Positions 1 through 6,840 of a DNA stretch of 17,030 bases are shown here, piece by piece. This DNA is from DASPUI01 sp035622995. GTDB lineage: Bacteria; Verrucomicrobiota; Verrucomicrobiia; Chthoniobacterales; UBA10450. Numbering within the stretch: the stretch's first letter is position 1; every line of letters begins with the position of its first letter. The DNA is taken from assembly GCA_035622995.1 (NCBI GenBank), contig DASPUI010000100.1, forward strand, positions 1-17,030, written 5' to 3'. The notes beneath the pieces were generated by a model, which searched no databases, was not told where the DNA came from, and saw nothing but the letters and a program-made list of their open reading frames with translations. The position numbers and the translations under genes are program-made.

Positions 1-139
1 CAGCGCAAACTACCAACTGACGCCGTGGTGGGCCGTGAGCGCGATTGCAACCTTTGCCCACAGCGATTCGAACCAGGATATTTTTGATTACAACGTCGCT
101 AACGCTGGCGCGGGGATGGCCTTAACGGCAAAATTCTAG
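1..139 (+). CDS. C-terminal end of an outer-membrane beta-barrel-like protein (5' truncated by window edge)
   Basis: An open frame enters at base 2 and stops at TAG 137-139, giving the last 45 residues of a protein whose start lies outside the window. These residues align without gaps to the end of the next gene: 30 of 45 are identical by my count, including WWAVSA, FDYNV and the final Phe. The alternating polar/hydrophobic pattern and terminal Phe suit the last strand of an outer-membrane barrel recognised by the BAM machinery. Function is unknown. It is the upstream member of a tandem paralogous pair, and the next start codon lies 5 bases after its stop, so co-transcription is likely. Confidence 0.75.
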   Translation, partial: SANYQLTPWWAVSAIATFAHSDSNQDIFDYNVANAGAGMALTAKF

Positions 140-1112
140 CAGAAATGAAACTCGTTTCCGGTGACCGGTCCGAAACGTCTCGATCCGCTATTTTCGGTTT
201 GGTTCTGTTGTTCATCGGAGTGCAGCTTGGCGCTCAAGCACAGACCACTCAGGCGGATCGAGCGCAGCTAACGCAGAGTCAGAATGCTACGCCGGAAGGG
301 GCGGCAGGCGATTACACGTTGCCGACGACGCCGAACGACCCGGACCTGGGCGAACCACAGGTGCTGAAAAGGACCGAGAGTTATCAACCATGGACCTTCT
401 CGCTCGCGACACCGATTTTTTATACTTCAAATGTCGCTCTGACTAACAGCGGGGAGCTGCATGACGTCATTACCGCGCCGGTCGCCGCGATTTTCTATCA
501 ACCGCGACTCGCCAATAATCTTTACGGGCTTGTCGACGTCCGACAGCAGCTTTTTTACTATGGACGCCACCATGACTTTGACTTCGGGAGCATGGATGTC
601 GAGGCGGGAATAAGTTACGTCATTCCACAATGGCATAATCTGATGCTGCACGGTGAATACGATTTTAATCGACTGACGGATTCTGATCGGGTGCTGGACG
701 AGTTTTTCACGAATCACTCCATCATTCTCAGTGCCGAAATGCCGTTTCGTATTGATCGTGCGCAGCAGCTTTCGTTAGGCGCGGACACGAACCTGAGCGT
801 TGCAGCCGATCATCAATCGCCCCGCAGGAATGATTACGAAGGTTATGCAGTTTATTCTATTTTTCTGACGCGTTCTTTCTCCCTCAACGGAGTCGGCCGG
901 GTAGTGGTGCACGATTATCACCAGAACGATCGTACCGATGTGAGCGAAGTGATCTCAGCCACGGCGAATTTGCAGCTGACTAAATGGTGGGCGGTGAGCG
1001 CGATGACTAGTTTTGCTCATAACGATTCGAATCACAGCGTTTTTGATTACAACGTTGTCGACGCTGGCGCGTCGATGGCTTTAACGACAACGTTTTAGGA
1101 CAAATGAAACTT
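2..1112 (+). repeat. Tandem gene duplication with a 959-bp period
   Basis: The stop codons of the two barrel genes (137 and 1096) are 959 bases apart. The start following the first stop (145) and an ATG following the second stop (1104) are also exactly 959 apart. Both junctions read stop, five bases, then ATGAAACT. The coding ends are clearly homologous. The sequence diverges soon after the ATGAAACT at 1104, so the third unit is lost, decayed or was never complete. The copies differ enough that the duplication is not recent. Confidence 0.65.
145..1098 (+). CDS. Putative outer-membrane beta-barrel protein, tandem paralogue of the upstream gene
   Basis: This gene encodes 317 residues. Residues 1-32 form a signal peptide: a charged n-region, a hydrophobic core around 16-30 and a cleavage site after AQA (30-32). 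A polar, low-complexity stretch (about 33-75) follows. From about residue 80 to the end there are repeated short amphipathic strands rich in Tyr, Phe, Asp and Asn, and the protein ends in Phe, as outer-membrane barrels usually do. I cannot name the family; an OMP_b-brl-like or porin-like barrel is the safest description. The ATG at 145 has no Shine-Dalgarno sequence and sits 5 bases after the stop of the upstream paralogue, which suggests an operon. The FecR-domain protein downstream hints at a shared envelope role, but that is inference. Confidence 0.7.
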   Translation: MKLVSGDRSETSRSAIFGLVLLFIGVQLGAQAQTTQADRAQLTQSQNATPEGAAGDYTLPTTPNDPDLGEPQVLKRTESYQPWTFSLATPIFYTSNVALTNSGELHDVITAPVAAIFYQPRLANNLYGLVDVRQQLFYYGRHHDFDFGSMDVEAGISYVIPQWHNLMLHGEYDFNRLTDSDRVLDEFFTNHSIILSAEMPFRIDRAQQLSLGADTNLSVAADHQSPRRNDYEGYAVYSIFLTRSFSLNGVGRVVVHDYHQNDRTDVSEVISATANLQLTKWWAVSAMTSFAHNDSNHSVFDYNVVDAGASMALTTTF

Positions 1113-1217
1113 GCATGTGTGGGCGATGGCCTGATTGGCGTTGTCCTGACGTGTGGGAATGGGCAGAATGATCTGCGACTTTTATCACTGTCAAATGGAC
1201 TGTTGCAGGGACTTTGA
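1104..1217 (+). other. Short ORF (37 aa) at the position of a lost third barrel copy; coding status uncertain
   Basis: This ATG lies exactly one repeat period after the start of the barrel gene and shares its first eight bases with it. The frame runs 37 residues (beginning MKLACVGDG) to TGA 1215-1217. Beyond MKL and a short hydrophobic run there is little resemblance to the paralogue's signal peptide. The TGA overlaps a TTG (1214-1216) in frame with the FecR gene, so it could couple translation to that gene. It could be a remnant of a third duplicate or chance open frame in the intergenic region. Nothing shows that it is expressed. Confidence 0.25.
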
Positions 1218-1237
1218 GAAGCTCGCGAATTGCCATT

Positions 1238-2029
1238 ATGAAAATATTACCTAACGAACGAATTTGCATCACAGCCGTTCTGGTTGCTTTTGCAATTGCA
1301 CTGGTCGGCCTGACTGACGCCGCTGAGAATAAGGAAGCGCGTGTTACCCACATTTTTCATGAAGTGCGATTGCTCGCTCCACAAGCCGCGCCCCGACCGG
1401 CTGCGGTGAACGATAATGTTCGCGACGGGACGGCCGTTCGTACCGGAGGCGATTCCCGGGCCGAGCTGACATTTGTCGATCAAACGATCACTCGCCTTGG
1501 CGCCAACACCGTTTTCACTCTCAGCGGGGGCGTTCGAGCTTTCGACCTCGGCAGCGGCGCAATTCTAATGTATGCGCCGAAAGAGGTCGGCACTGTCAGA
1601 ATCAATACATCGACGGCAACCGCTTCGATCACCGGCTTCACGGCCCTCTACGAGGCGCATTCCAAATCCTGGAACAAATTCCTGCTGCTCGAGGGCGATG
1701 GCAGCATTTCGCTGAAGCATCATGCTGGTCAGACGCGCCGCCTGCATTCGGGGCAGATGATCGTCTTTCCTTACAACGCCGTGACCTTGCCCGCCGTCCA
1801 AGATGTCGATGTTTGCCGAGTAATCGATAAGTCTCTCCTGATAACGCAATTTCCGCGGCTACCGAGCTGGAACCTTCTCCAGGACGTATGCCGGCGACAG
1901 CACGAGCAACTTCCCAGCAGCCAGTTGATCGACCCGACTAGCCACGACATCATCGATCAGAGTATCAATGCGCGTCCGACCCCTCCGCCGACGCCACGTC
2001 CAAGGGGTGATAACGCCCTCAAACCTTAA
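1238..2029 (+). CDS. Secreted FecR-domain protein
   Basis: This gene encodes 263 residues from the ATG at 1238. Residues 1-29 make a signal peptide (basic start, hydrophobic run 11-26, then DAAEN). Residues about 55-165 fit a FecR domain: DGTAVRTGGDSRAELTF, then an LGANTVF strand, then the typical GAILMYAPKEVGTVRI and ATASITGFTALYE segments. FecR-type domains in TonB systems sit in the periplasm and relay signals to sigma factors. Stand-alone secreted versions like this lack the cytoplasmic anti-sigma part and their role is unclear. The C-terminus is Pro-rich. A TTG at 1214 would add eight residues and overlap the preceding TGA; I prefer the ATG because the signal peptide begins there. It converges with the LysM gene 40 bases downstream, with no evident terminator between. 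Confidence 0.8.
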   Translation: MKILPNERICITAVLVAFAIALVGLTDAAENKEARVTHIFHEVRLLAPQAAPRPAAVNDNVRDGTAVRTGGDSRAELTFVDQTITRLGANTVFTLSGGVRAFDLGSGAILMYAPKEVGTVRINTSTATASITGFTALYEAHSKSWNKFLLLEGDGSISLKHHAGQTRRLHSGQMIVFPYNAVTLPAVQDVDVCRVIDKSLLITQFPRLPSWNLLQDVCRRQHEQLPSSQLIDPTSHDIIDQSINARPTPPPTPRPRGDNALKP

Positions 2030-2069
2030 TCTTGGTAGCTTGCGATTGCCCCCGGCGAGTGGCGCAGGC

Positions 2070-2762
2070 TTATTCTCTAGGGATATTCAACTTTTGACCC
2101 GGCTTAAGATTGTCCGGATCATCAATCTTGTTTTCATTCGCATCTAGAATGTCCTGCCGTCGGGTGGAGGTTTTGTAAAATTTTCTCGAGATCGATGAGA
2201 GCGTGTCGCCTTCCTGAACAATGTAGGTACGTCCGCTCGTTTTTTTCTTTTTCTTATCGGAGTCAGGTTGATCAGCTGGCGATTTATCGGCGGCAACGGC
2301 ATGCGCCCTGTTCGTTCGTTCGTCGAGTTGCTTTCGCAAATTAAGGTTTTCATTTCGCAGGCGGGCTGCTTCTGTCCTGGTAATGACGGAGTCGCCCGAC
2401 AAGCTTGTTGCCAGCGCGATCTCGTCACGTTTGATGAAATCGCGCACCTCTTCCGCGTGTTTACCAGATCCATTCAGCGTCAGGTAACGCTTAAAATGAT
2501 GAAGGGCGTGTAGCGGATCATTTATCTTGTCGTCATAAAGGAGCGCCAGCTTGTAATGGATCTCGGCCGATTGCGGAGTTCCGTCGAGCGCGGCTTCATA
2601 AAGATTTATCGCCCATAAATAATCTCCCTGCTCGGCCTTCGCGTCGGCCTCTTTGATCAGTTGAGCGTTCCGAGAGGTCACCATTCGCTCGCAGCTGCTA
2701 AGAAGTGTCGCGAAAAAAATCGACCATGAGATAATCGCGAGCTTGTCACGCCACCTCATCAT
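2070..2762 (-). CDS. LysM-domain lipoprotein with TPR-like and coiled-coil regions
   Basis: From the ATG at 2762 the product is 230 residues. Residues 1-24 form a lipoprotein signal ending in a lipobox (LLSSC, Cys24). Residues about 27-105 look like tetratricopeptide helices (GDYLWAINLYEAAL, then AEIHYKLALLYDD), with DPLHALHHFKRYL continuing. A short coiled coil (EAARLRNENLNLRKQL) and a Lys-rich linker follow. The C-terminal 53 residues are a LysM peptidoglycan-binding domain (YIVQEGDTLSSISRKFY to LKPGQKLNIP). It is probably anchored in the outer membrane and touches the cell wall. An in-frame ATG at 2837 would add 25 residues, but it would bury the signal peptide and overlap the divergent gene, so I reject it. 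The frame is intact; the exact cellular task is unknown. Confidence 0.85.
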   Translation of the reverse strand: MMRWRDKLAIISWSIFFATLLSSCERMVTSRNAQLIKEADAKAEQGDYLWAINLYEAALDGTPQSAEIHYKLALLYDDKINDPLHALHHFKRYLTLNGSGKHAEEVRDFIKRDEIALATSLSGDSVITRTEAARLRNENLNLRKQLDERTNRAHAVAADKSPADQPDSDKKKKKTSGRTYIVQEGDTLSSISRKFYKTSTRRQDILDANENKIDDPDNLKPGQKLNIPRE

Positions 2763-2779
2763 CGCCAACGTGAATACTC

Positions 2780-3331
2780 GTGAACGCACGGCGGCTCCAA
2801 CTTTTTTTCCTGTTGGCATTCTGTCTTGCGCTTCCATCGCCCGGCGAAACTATCGCCCGGAAAACTTACGCACTGAAATTCAACGATGTCGACGGGAACG
2901 AACTTTCGACGGCCGACGGCAAAATCACCGTTTTGGTCTTCGTGACCTCGGAGAATCTGGAGAAAGCTCGAATAGTAGGCGATCGAATTCCTGATTATTG
3001 CCTGGGTAATGATGGCTACCGAATGATCACGATTGTCGAGGTAAAAAACCATGCCGCGCCTGTTCGGCTTGTTTTCGAATCGATGGCGCGACATCGACTC
3101 GAGGCTGCTGCCAAACGGCTCCAAGCCCGATATGATGAGAAAAAAATAGCGCGGACCGCCCGACACGACGTTTTCGCGGTGATTGACTTCGGCCAAACAA
3201 TCGCCTCCAAGATTGGCGATCAGTCGGCGTCAGGGGCCTTGCGCGTCGTTGTTTTGGGCCGCAATGGTGATCTGCGGGAAGAATGGACCGAATTGCCAAC
3301 CGCCGAGCAACTGGCCGCCGCTCTCAAATAA
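2780..3331 (+). CDS. Secreted thioredoxin-like protein lacking a CXXC motif
   Basis: This gene encodes 183 residues from a GTG start at 2780. Residues 1-22 form a signal peptide (NARRLQ, then a hydrophobic run ending near PSPGE). The mature part has a thioredoxin-like order: a strand after DGKITVLVFVTSE, a helix, a second strand (RMITIVEVK), a long charged helix (about 95-125), then HDVFAVIDF and RVVVLGRNGDLREEW, which resembles the last hairpin of thioredoxin folds, and a closing helix. Only one Cys (in PDYCLG) remains in the mature protein, so thiol-disulfide exchange by a CXXC pair is not possible. It starts 17 bases from the divergent LysM lipoprotein gene. Its stop abuts the stop of the moeB-like gene with no base between. 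The fold is inferred from pattern only. Confidence 0.6.
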   Translation: MNARRLQLFFLLAFCLALPSPGETIARKTYALKFNDVDGNELSTADGKITVLVFVTSENLEKARIVGDRIPDYCLGNDGYRMITIVEVKNHAAPVRLVFESMARHRLEAAAKRLQARYDEKKIARTARHDVFAVIDFGQTIASKIGDQSASGALRVVVLGRNGDLREEWTELPTAEQLAAALK

Positions 3332-4450
3332 TTAGTACCGTTGCATTGTCGGATCGATTTCGTCTGCCCAGGCATCAATTCCGCCCGCCAGACTGAAAAC
3401 ATCGTTAAAGCCTGCCTGTTTCAAAAGTTGCACCGCGTTCGCGCTCCGCACGCCGCTATGGCAGTGAACCACGGTTTGTCCATTGCGCTTTATTTCGCCC
3501 AGCCGCTTTGTTAGTTCGCCCAACGGAATCAACTTCGCCCCGTCAATTCGCGCGATCTCATATTCGAAAGGCTCTCGCACATCGATTAGTTCAACCGATT
3601 CTCCCGCATCGAGCTTTTGCTTTAACTCATGCACAGACATTTCCGGCACGTCGCGTTGCGCTCCGCAAAACTGTTCGTAATCAATCGGCGCGGTGATCGT
3701 CGGATTTTCGCCACAAACCGGACACCGCGGATCGCGTCGGACATTGAACTGGCGGAAATTCATTTTCAGCGCATCGAAATGAAGAATTCGACCAACGAGC
3801 GGTTCGCCGATTTGCAGCACAAGTTTGATTGCTTCGATCGCTTGCAATAAGCCAATCACGCCGGGCAAAACCCCGAGCACCCCCGCTTCCGCGCAACTCG
3901 GAACCGTTCCAGGCGGAGGCGGCTCGGGAAAGAGACAGCGGTAACATGGTCCGCCTAAATGCGGCGCAAAGACCGACGTTTGGCCGTCGAAACGGAACAC
4001 TGCTCCATAAACGTTTGGTTTGTGCGCAAAAACACAGACGTCGTTCGACAGATAGCGGGTCGGGAAATTGTCCGAGCCATCGACGATAACATCATAATTC
4101 GCGACCAAATCGACAGCGTTCGTGGCCGAAAACCGACACTCATGAAGCGCGATTTCGATGTTGGGATTTGCGTCGCGTAAACGGTCGCAGGCCGAATCCA
4201 ATTTTTTTCGTCCGACATCTTTTGTCCCGTGCAAAATCTGCCGCTGTAGATTGCTCAGATCGACTGTGTCAAAATCGACCAGCCCGATCGTTCCAATGCC
4301 GGCCGAAGCGAGATAGAGCGCTGCCGGCGAACCGAGACCTCCCGCGCCGATGCATAGAACGCGCGCCGCCTGAAGTTTTCTTTGTCCCTCAGGCCCAACT
4401 TCGGGCATGCTCAGATGCCGGGAGTAACGAATACGTTCTTGGTCCGTCAT
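3332..4450 (-). CDS. moeB: MoeB/ThiF-type adenylyltransferase with C-terminal rhodanese domain
   Basis: This gene encodes 372 residues. The E1-like domain (about 5-250) has the nucleotide loop GAGGLG (35-40), the DFDTVDLSNLQRQ segment (59-71), DGSDNFPTRY (124-133), two zinc pairs (Cys169/Cys172 and Cys243/Cys246) and the PSCAEAGVLGVLPG stretch with Cys186. A rhodanese domain follows (about 270-365) with HCHSGVRS and candidate persulfide Cys330. Proteins of this MoeZ/MoeBR layout adenylate the C-terminal Gly of a ThiS/MoaD-like sulfur carrier and load sulfur onto it, serving molybdopterin, thiamine or cysteine synthesis. Which carrier is used cannot be told here. The ATG at 4450 overlaps the upstream gene's TGA as ATGA, which decides the start over a TTG at 4465. 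It ends against the stop of the convergent gene. Confidence 0.93.
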   Translation of the reverse strand: MTDQERIRYSRHLSMPEVGPEGQRKLQAARVLCIGAGGLGSPAALYLASAGIGTIGLVDFDTVDLSNLQRQILHGTKDVGRKKLDSACDRLRDANPNIEIALHECRFSATNAVDLVANYDVIVDGSDNFPTRYLSNDVCVFAHKPNVYGAVFRFDGQTSVFAPHLGGPCYRCLFPEPPPPGTVPSCAEAGVLGVLPGVIGLLQAIEAIKLVLQIGEPLVGRILHFDALKMNFRQFNVRRDPRCPVCGENPTITAPIDYEQFCGAQRDVPEMSVHELKQKLDAGESVELIDVREPFEYEIARIDGAKLIPLGELTKRLGEIKRNGQTVVHCHSGVRSANAVQLLKQAGFNDVFSLAGGIDAWADEIDPTMQRY

Positions 4451-4731
4451 TTTGTCAGTTTCCAATTAATTCCAACGATCCTTCTCTCTTCGAAGCGTTT
4501 CAATGACTTTGGGAAAACAAGATACCGTGCGCCTTTGCGTTCTTTGAATCCGGCAATTCCGAATTCAACGCCGGTCTCACTTTCCTGGATCGTCATCACG
4601 CGATGATTTTTTATTTGCGATTGAAAACGTCGATCTTGAGACGGTTTTTGCCATGGCGTGTAAACCTCCGGTTTGCCCGCCACTTCCACCACTTCTGCAA
4701 AACGCTTTATCTTCGTCTTTAAGAGTTTCAT
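4447..4731 (-). CDS. Small basic hypothetical protein, coupled upstream of the moeB-like gene
   Basis: This gene encodes 94 residues, rich in Lys and Arg, with no signal peptide, membrane segment or Cys pair. A motif-like centre (DRRFQSQIKNHRVMTI) is followed by strands around GVEFGIAGF and ARYLVFPKSL, suggesting a small mixed alpha/beta protein. I do not recognise the family. Its TGA (4449-4447 on the minus strand) overlaps the ATG of the moeB-like gene as ATGA, strong evidence that the two form one transcript and are translationally coupled. No Shine-Dalgarno sequence precedes the ATG. A 7-bp stem (4737-4757) sits five bases upstream and could affect access to the start. A role linked to sulfur transfer is only guilt by association. 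The operon overlap supports its being real. Confidence 0.65.
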   Translation of the reverse strand: MKLLKTKIKRFAEVVEVAGKPEVYTPWQKPSQDRRFQSQIKNHRVMTIQESETGVEFGIAGFKERKGARYLVFPKSLKRFEERRIVGINWKLTK

Positions 4732-4736
4732 TGTAA

Positions 4737-4757
4737 GGGCGCTAATGCCAAGCGCCC
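4737..4757 (-). promoter_or_regulatory. Perfect inverted repeat immediately upstream of the 94-residue gene
   Basis: GGGCGCT (4737-4743) and AGCGCCC (4751-4757) form a perfect 7-bp stem with a 7-base loop. On the minus-strand transcript the stem ends five bases before the ATG of the 94-residue gene. No T-run follows on either strand, so it is not a classical terminator. It may be a translational control hairpin or a protein-binding palindrome. The remainder of 4732-4996 shows no convincing gene, only weak GC-rich stems such as 4861-4877. Confidence 0.35.
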
Positions 4758-4960
4758 AGGCAAAGCTCGGCGCTCAACATAAGCGTCGCGACAATCAAGA
4801 AAAGTCCGCCAGAGAACTACGGCAATGAGGATCAAACTACCGTTGCTGCATTCCTGCCCTGGCGGGGTTTGTCCGCCCTCAGTCCATAGCCCCTGACGGA
4901 GAGAAAATTTCGTCCAAGATCGTCATCGCGCAATTCTTTTGCGTTGTGACCGCACCTGCG

Positions 4961-4989
4961 TTGACAACTGCCGGCGGTTTTGATTGCAT
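4961..4989 (+). promoter_or_regulatory. Possible promoter for the 73-residue lipoprotein gene
   Basis: A perfect TTGACA (4961-4966) is followed after 17 bases by TTGCAT (4984-4989), a poor -10 match (3 of 6). A transcript from here would begin at or within a base or two of the ATG at 4997, that is, leaderless. The TTGACA lies inside a 13-base sequence repeated upstream of ndh. The call is speculative. Confidence 0.2.
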
Positions 4990-4996
4990 CCCGGCA

Positions 4997-5218
4997 ATGA
5001 ACTGGGCGGGGGTGTTCGCGGCGATTACTCTCTGCGTCTCGTTCACTTCCTGCACCACCCTTGCCACGCGACGCGATCTTTACAGTCCTGAACCGGGTTT
5101 GGATTCGTACGAAGCCAGAAAACAATGGGCGAACATAACGACGACGACCACCACCCAAACAGTTGTCAGTTCAGCCGAACCTGAACCGGCGGCGCAGCAG
5201 ATGCCGCAGTTTCGCTAG
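4997..5218 (+). CDS. Small putative lipoprotein
   Basis: This gene encodes 73 residues from the ATG at 4997. A hydrophobic segment (residues 4-17) leads to FTSC with Cys19 as the likely lipidated residue; Phe at -3 is unusual for a lipobox, while Ser at -1 is normal. The mature peptide contains RRDLYSPEPGLDSYEARKQW, then a run of seven Thr broken by nothing, then a Pro/Ala/Gln-rich tail. An in-frame ATG at 4946 would give 90 residues but would hide the signal peptide. There are no recognised domains. It is on the opposite strand to its neighbours and converges on rpmI, 35 bases away. The antisense frame 4832-5158 is less protein-like. I judge this gene moderately likely to be real. Confidence 0.5.
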   Translation: MNWAGVFAAITLCVSFTSCTTLATRRDLYSPEPGLDSYEARKQWANITTTTTTQTVVSSAEPEPAAQQMPQFR

Positions 5219-5253
5219 AATCAAAAGTCGGCGGCCGCGGACTGAACTAAGAA

Positions 5254-5463
5254 TCAAGCGAAGGGAAGGTTCGCTTTGATCCGCGCCTCGTCGGTCTTAT
5301 CCACCCGCGCGGCTTTGCCCAAATGGCGCTTACGCTTGGCATTTTTGGCCGAAAGTAAATGTCGCCGCGACGATTGGCTGCGCAGAACCTTTCCGCGGGC
5401 GGTGATCTTAAAGCGCTTCGCGACCGCTTTTTTTGTCTTGCTACGAGCAATTGGCTTCGGCAT
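5254..5463 (-). CDS. rpmI: Ribosomal protein bL35
   Basis: This gene encodes 69 residues beginning MPK, with the bL35 pattern throughout: KKAVAKRFKITARGKVLRS, then RRHLLSAKNAKRKRHLGK, then a short tail ending in ANLPFA. The length and strongly basic composition match the family (about 64-68 residues). bL35 is a structural protein of the 50S subunit. In many bacteria rpmI sits in infC-rpmI-rplT; here neither infC nor rplT is adjacent. Upstream lies the divergent ndh and downstream a convergent lipoprotein gene, so it seems to be transcribed alone. No Shine-Dalgarno sequence is present. No T-tailed hairpin follows the stop, although a GC-rich palindrome (GCGGCCGC) lies at 5231-5238. Confidence 0.93.
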   Translation of the reverse strand: MPKPIARSKTKKAVAKRFKITARGKVLRSQSSRRHLLSAKNAKRKRHLGKAARVDKTDEARIKANLPFA

Positions 5464-5472
5464 GAGGCGCGA

Positions 5473-5500
5473 AAGATAGACTAGCTGATCACGTTGACAA
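5473..5500 (-). promoter_or_regulatory. Candidate sigma-70-type promoter for rpmI
   Basis: On the minus strand TTGTCA (5500-5495) is followed after 16 bases by TATCTT (5478-5473). This gives 5 of 6 matches for the -35 and 4 of 6 for the -10. Transcription would start only a few bases before the rpmI ATG at 5463, implying a nearly leaderless mRNA. The same site reads GTTGACAAC on both strands, so a divergent ndh promoter could share it. Confidence 0.3.
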
Positions 5501-5556
5501 CTGCTTTTAGATCCGGCGACGTTTGAGCGTTAGCCATAGCTGGAAGATTGTGGACT

Positions 5557-6840
5557 ATGGACATTTCACCGGGCGCACTGCCGCGTGTTGTTATCGTCGG
5601 ATCAGGCTTTGGCGGCCTGGAAGCGGCCAAGAAGCTGTTCTGCCAGCCGGTCCGCGTGACTGTGATTGATCGAACGAATTATCATCTTTTTCAGCCTCTA
5701 CTTTACCAGGTCGCGACCGCCGCTCTTTCTCCGGCCGATATCGCCGCACCAACGCGCGCCGTTTTGAGCAAATGCAAAAATATCGAGGTGGTGCTGGCTG
5801 AAGTGCGAGCGGTCGATCCGGACGCAAGAAAGCTGAAGCTGAGCGACGGCGGTGAACTGGGTTACGATTTTCTTCTTCTCGCGACGGGTGCACGACATTC
5901 CTATTTCGGCCATCCCGAATGGGAAAAACTTGCGCCTGGTTTGAAAAGCCTGGAAGACGCGGTCGAAATTCGCCGCCGCATTCTAATGGCGTTCGAATAT
6001 GCCGAAAGAATTAACGACGAGCCGGCTCGCAAAGCTGCCATGACATTCGTGATCGTTGGAGGCGGGCCGACTGGTGTTGAAATGGCGGGGGCCATTTCGG
6101 AGATCGCGCGCTATACTTTGGCGAAAGATTTCCGGCATATCGATCCTTCGACCGCTCGCATCGTCCTGATAGAGGGCGAGCCGCGCGTACTGGCTTCTTT
6201 TCCCGAAGATTTGCAAATCAGCGCGATGAAACAGCTGGCCGATCTTGGGGTCGAGGTTCGCACAGGCGTGCACGCGACGAACCTGACCGAAGATGGAGTT
6301 TACATCGGAACCGAATTCATCCCATGTCGGGTGAAAATCTGGGCGGCGGGAAACAACGCTTCATTCCTTGGAAAATCGTTAGGCACAGCGGTCGATCGAG
6401 TCGGTCGGGTGATCGTAAACGATGATTTGACCATTCCGAAGCATCCGGAACTCCAGGTGATCGGGGATTTAGCAAACTTTTCCCATCAGACCGGCACTCC
6501 GCTTCCAGGTGTTTCCCCTGTGGCGATGCAACAAGGCCGGCACGCCGCGCGAAACATTTTGGCGATGATCGAAGGTCGTAAACCGCAACGATTTTGGTAC
6601 TGGGATAAAGGCAACATGGCCACGATTGGCCGGAACAAGGCGGTTGCGGATCTAAGATGGGTTCATCTAAGCGGATTGCCCGCGTGGCTGGCATGGCTTT
6701 TCGTGCACATCATCTTTCTGGTCGGTTTTCGAAATCGGCTCGCTGTGCTCTTTCAATGGGCGTGGGCCTATCTCACGTTCAACAAGGGCGCGCGTTTGAT
6801 TACACGAAACTTTCAATCGGAGTCCAGGCCACCAGCATGA
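5557..6840 (+). CDS. ndh: Type II NADH dehydrogenase (NDH-2)
   Basis: This gene encodes 427 residues. The FAD-binding motif is VVIVGSGFGGLEAA (GSGFGG at 15-20). The NADH-binding motif is VIVGGGPTGVEMAG (165-178). The second FAD contact is VIGDLANF, followed by PGVSPVAMQQGRHAARNI. A hydrophobic amphipathic tail (about 374-407, LPAWLAWLFVHIIFLVGF) is the membrane anchor expected of NDH-2. The enzyme passes electrons from NADH to quinone without pumping protons, on the inner face of the cytoplasmic membrane. The ATG at 5557 is chosen over a TTG at 5548 because GGAAG lies 10 bases upstream and the Rossmann motif begins shortly after. Its TGA overlaps the next ATG as ATGA, so it appears to head an operon with ybeY, clpS and the DUF2017 gene. 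Confidence 0.92.
   Translation: MDISPGALPRVVIVGSGFGGLEAAKKLFCQPVRVTVIDRTNYHLFQPLLYQVATAALSPADIAAPTRAVLSKCKNIEVVLAEVRAVDPDARKLKLSDGGELGYDFLLLATGARHSYFGHPEWEKLAPGLKSLEDAVEIRRRILMAFEYAERINDEPARKAAMTFVIVGGGPTGVEMAGAISEIARYTLAKDFRHIDPSTARIVLIEGEPRVLASFPEDLQISAMKQLADLGVEVRTGVHATNLTEDGVYIGTEFIPCRVKIWAAGNNASFLGKSLGTAVDRVGRVIVNDDLTIPKHPELQVIGDLANFSHQTGTPLPGVSPVAMQQGRHAARNILAMIEGRKPQRFWYWDKGNMATIGRNKAVADLRWVHLSGLPAWLAWLFVHIIFLVGFRNRLAVLFQWAWAYLTFNKGARLITRNFQSESRPPA

Noticed and set aside
1163..1176. Hairpin GCAGA-ATGA-TCTGC in the barrel-FecR gap
   Set aside because: The stem is only five pairs and the following T-run is short, too weak to call a terminator.
2759..3196. 145-residue minus-strand frame opposite the thioredoxin-like gene
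   Set aside because: It has no recognisable motif and lies wholly antisense to a gene with signal peptide and ordered strand pattern.
4832..5158. 108-residue minus-strand open frame
   Set aside because: Composition is Arg/Gly-rich and shadow-like, with no domain or signal; the plus-strand frame at 4997 has a lipoprotein signal.
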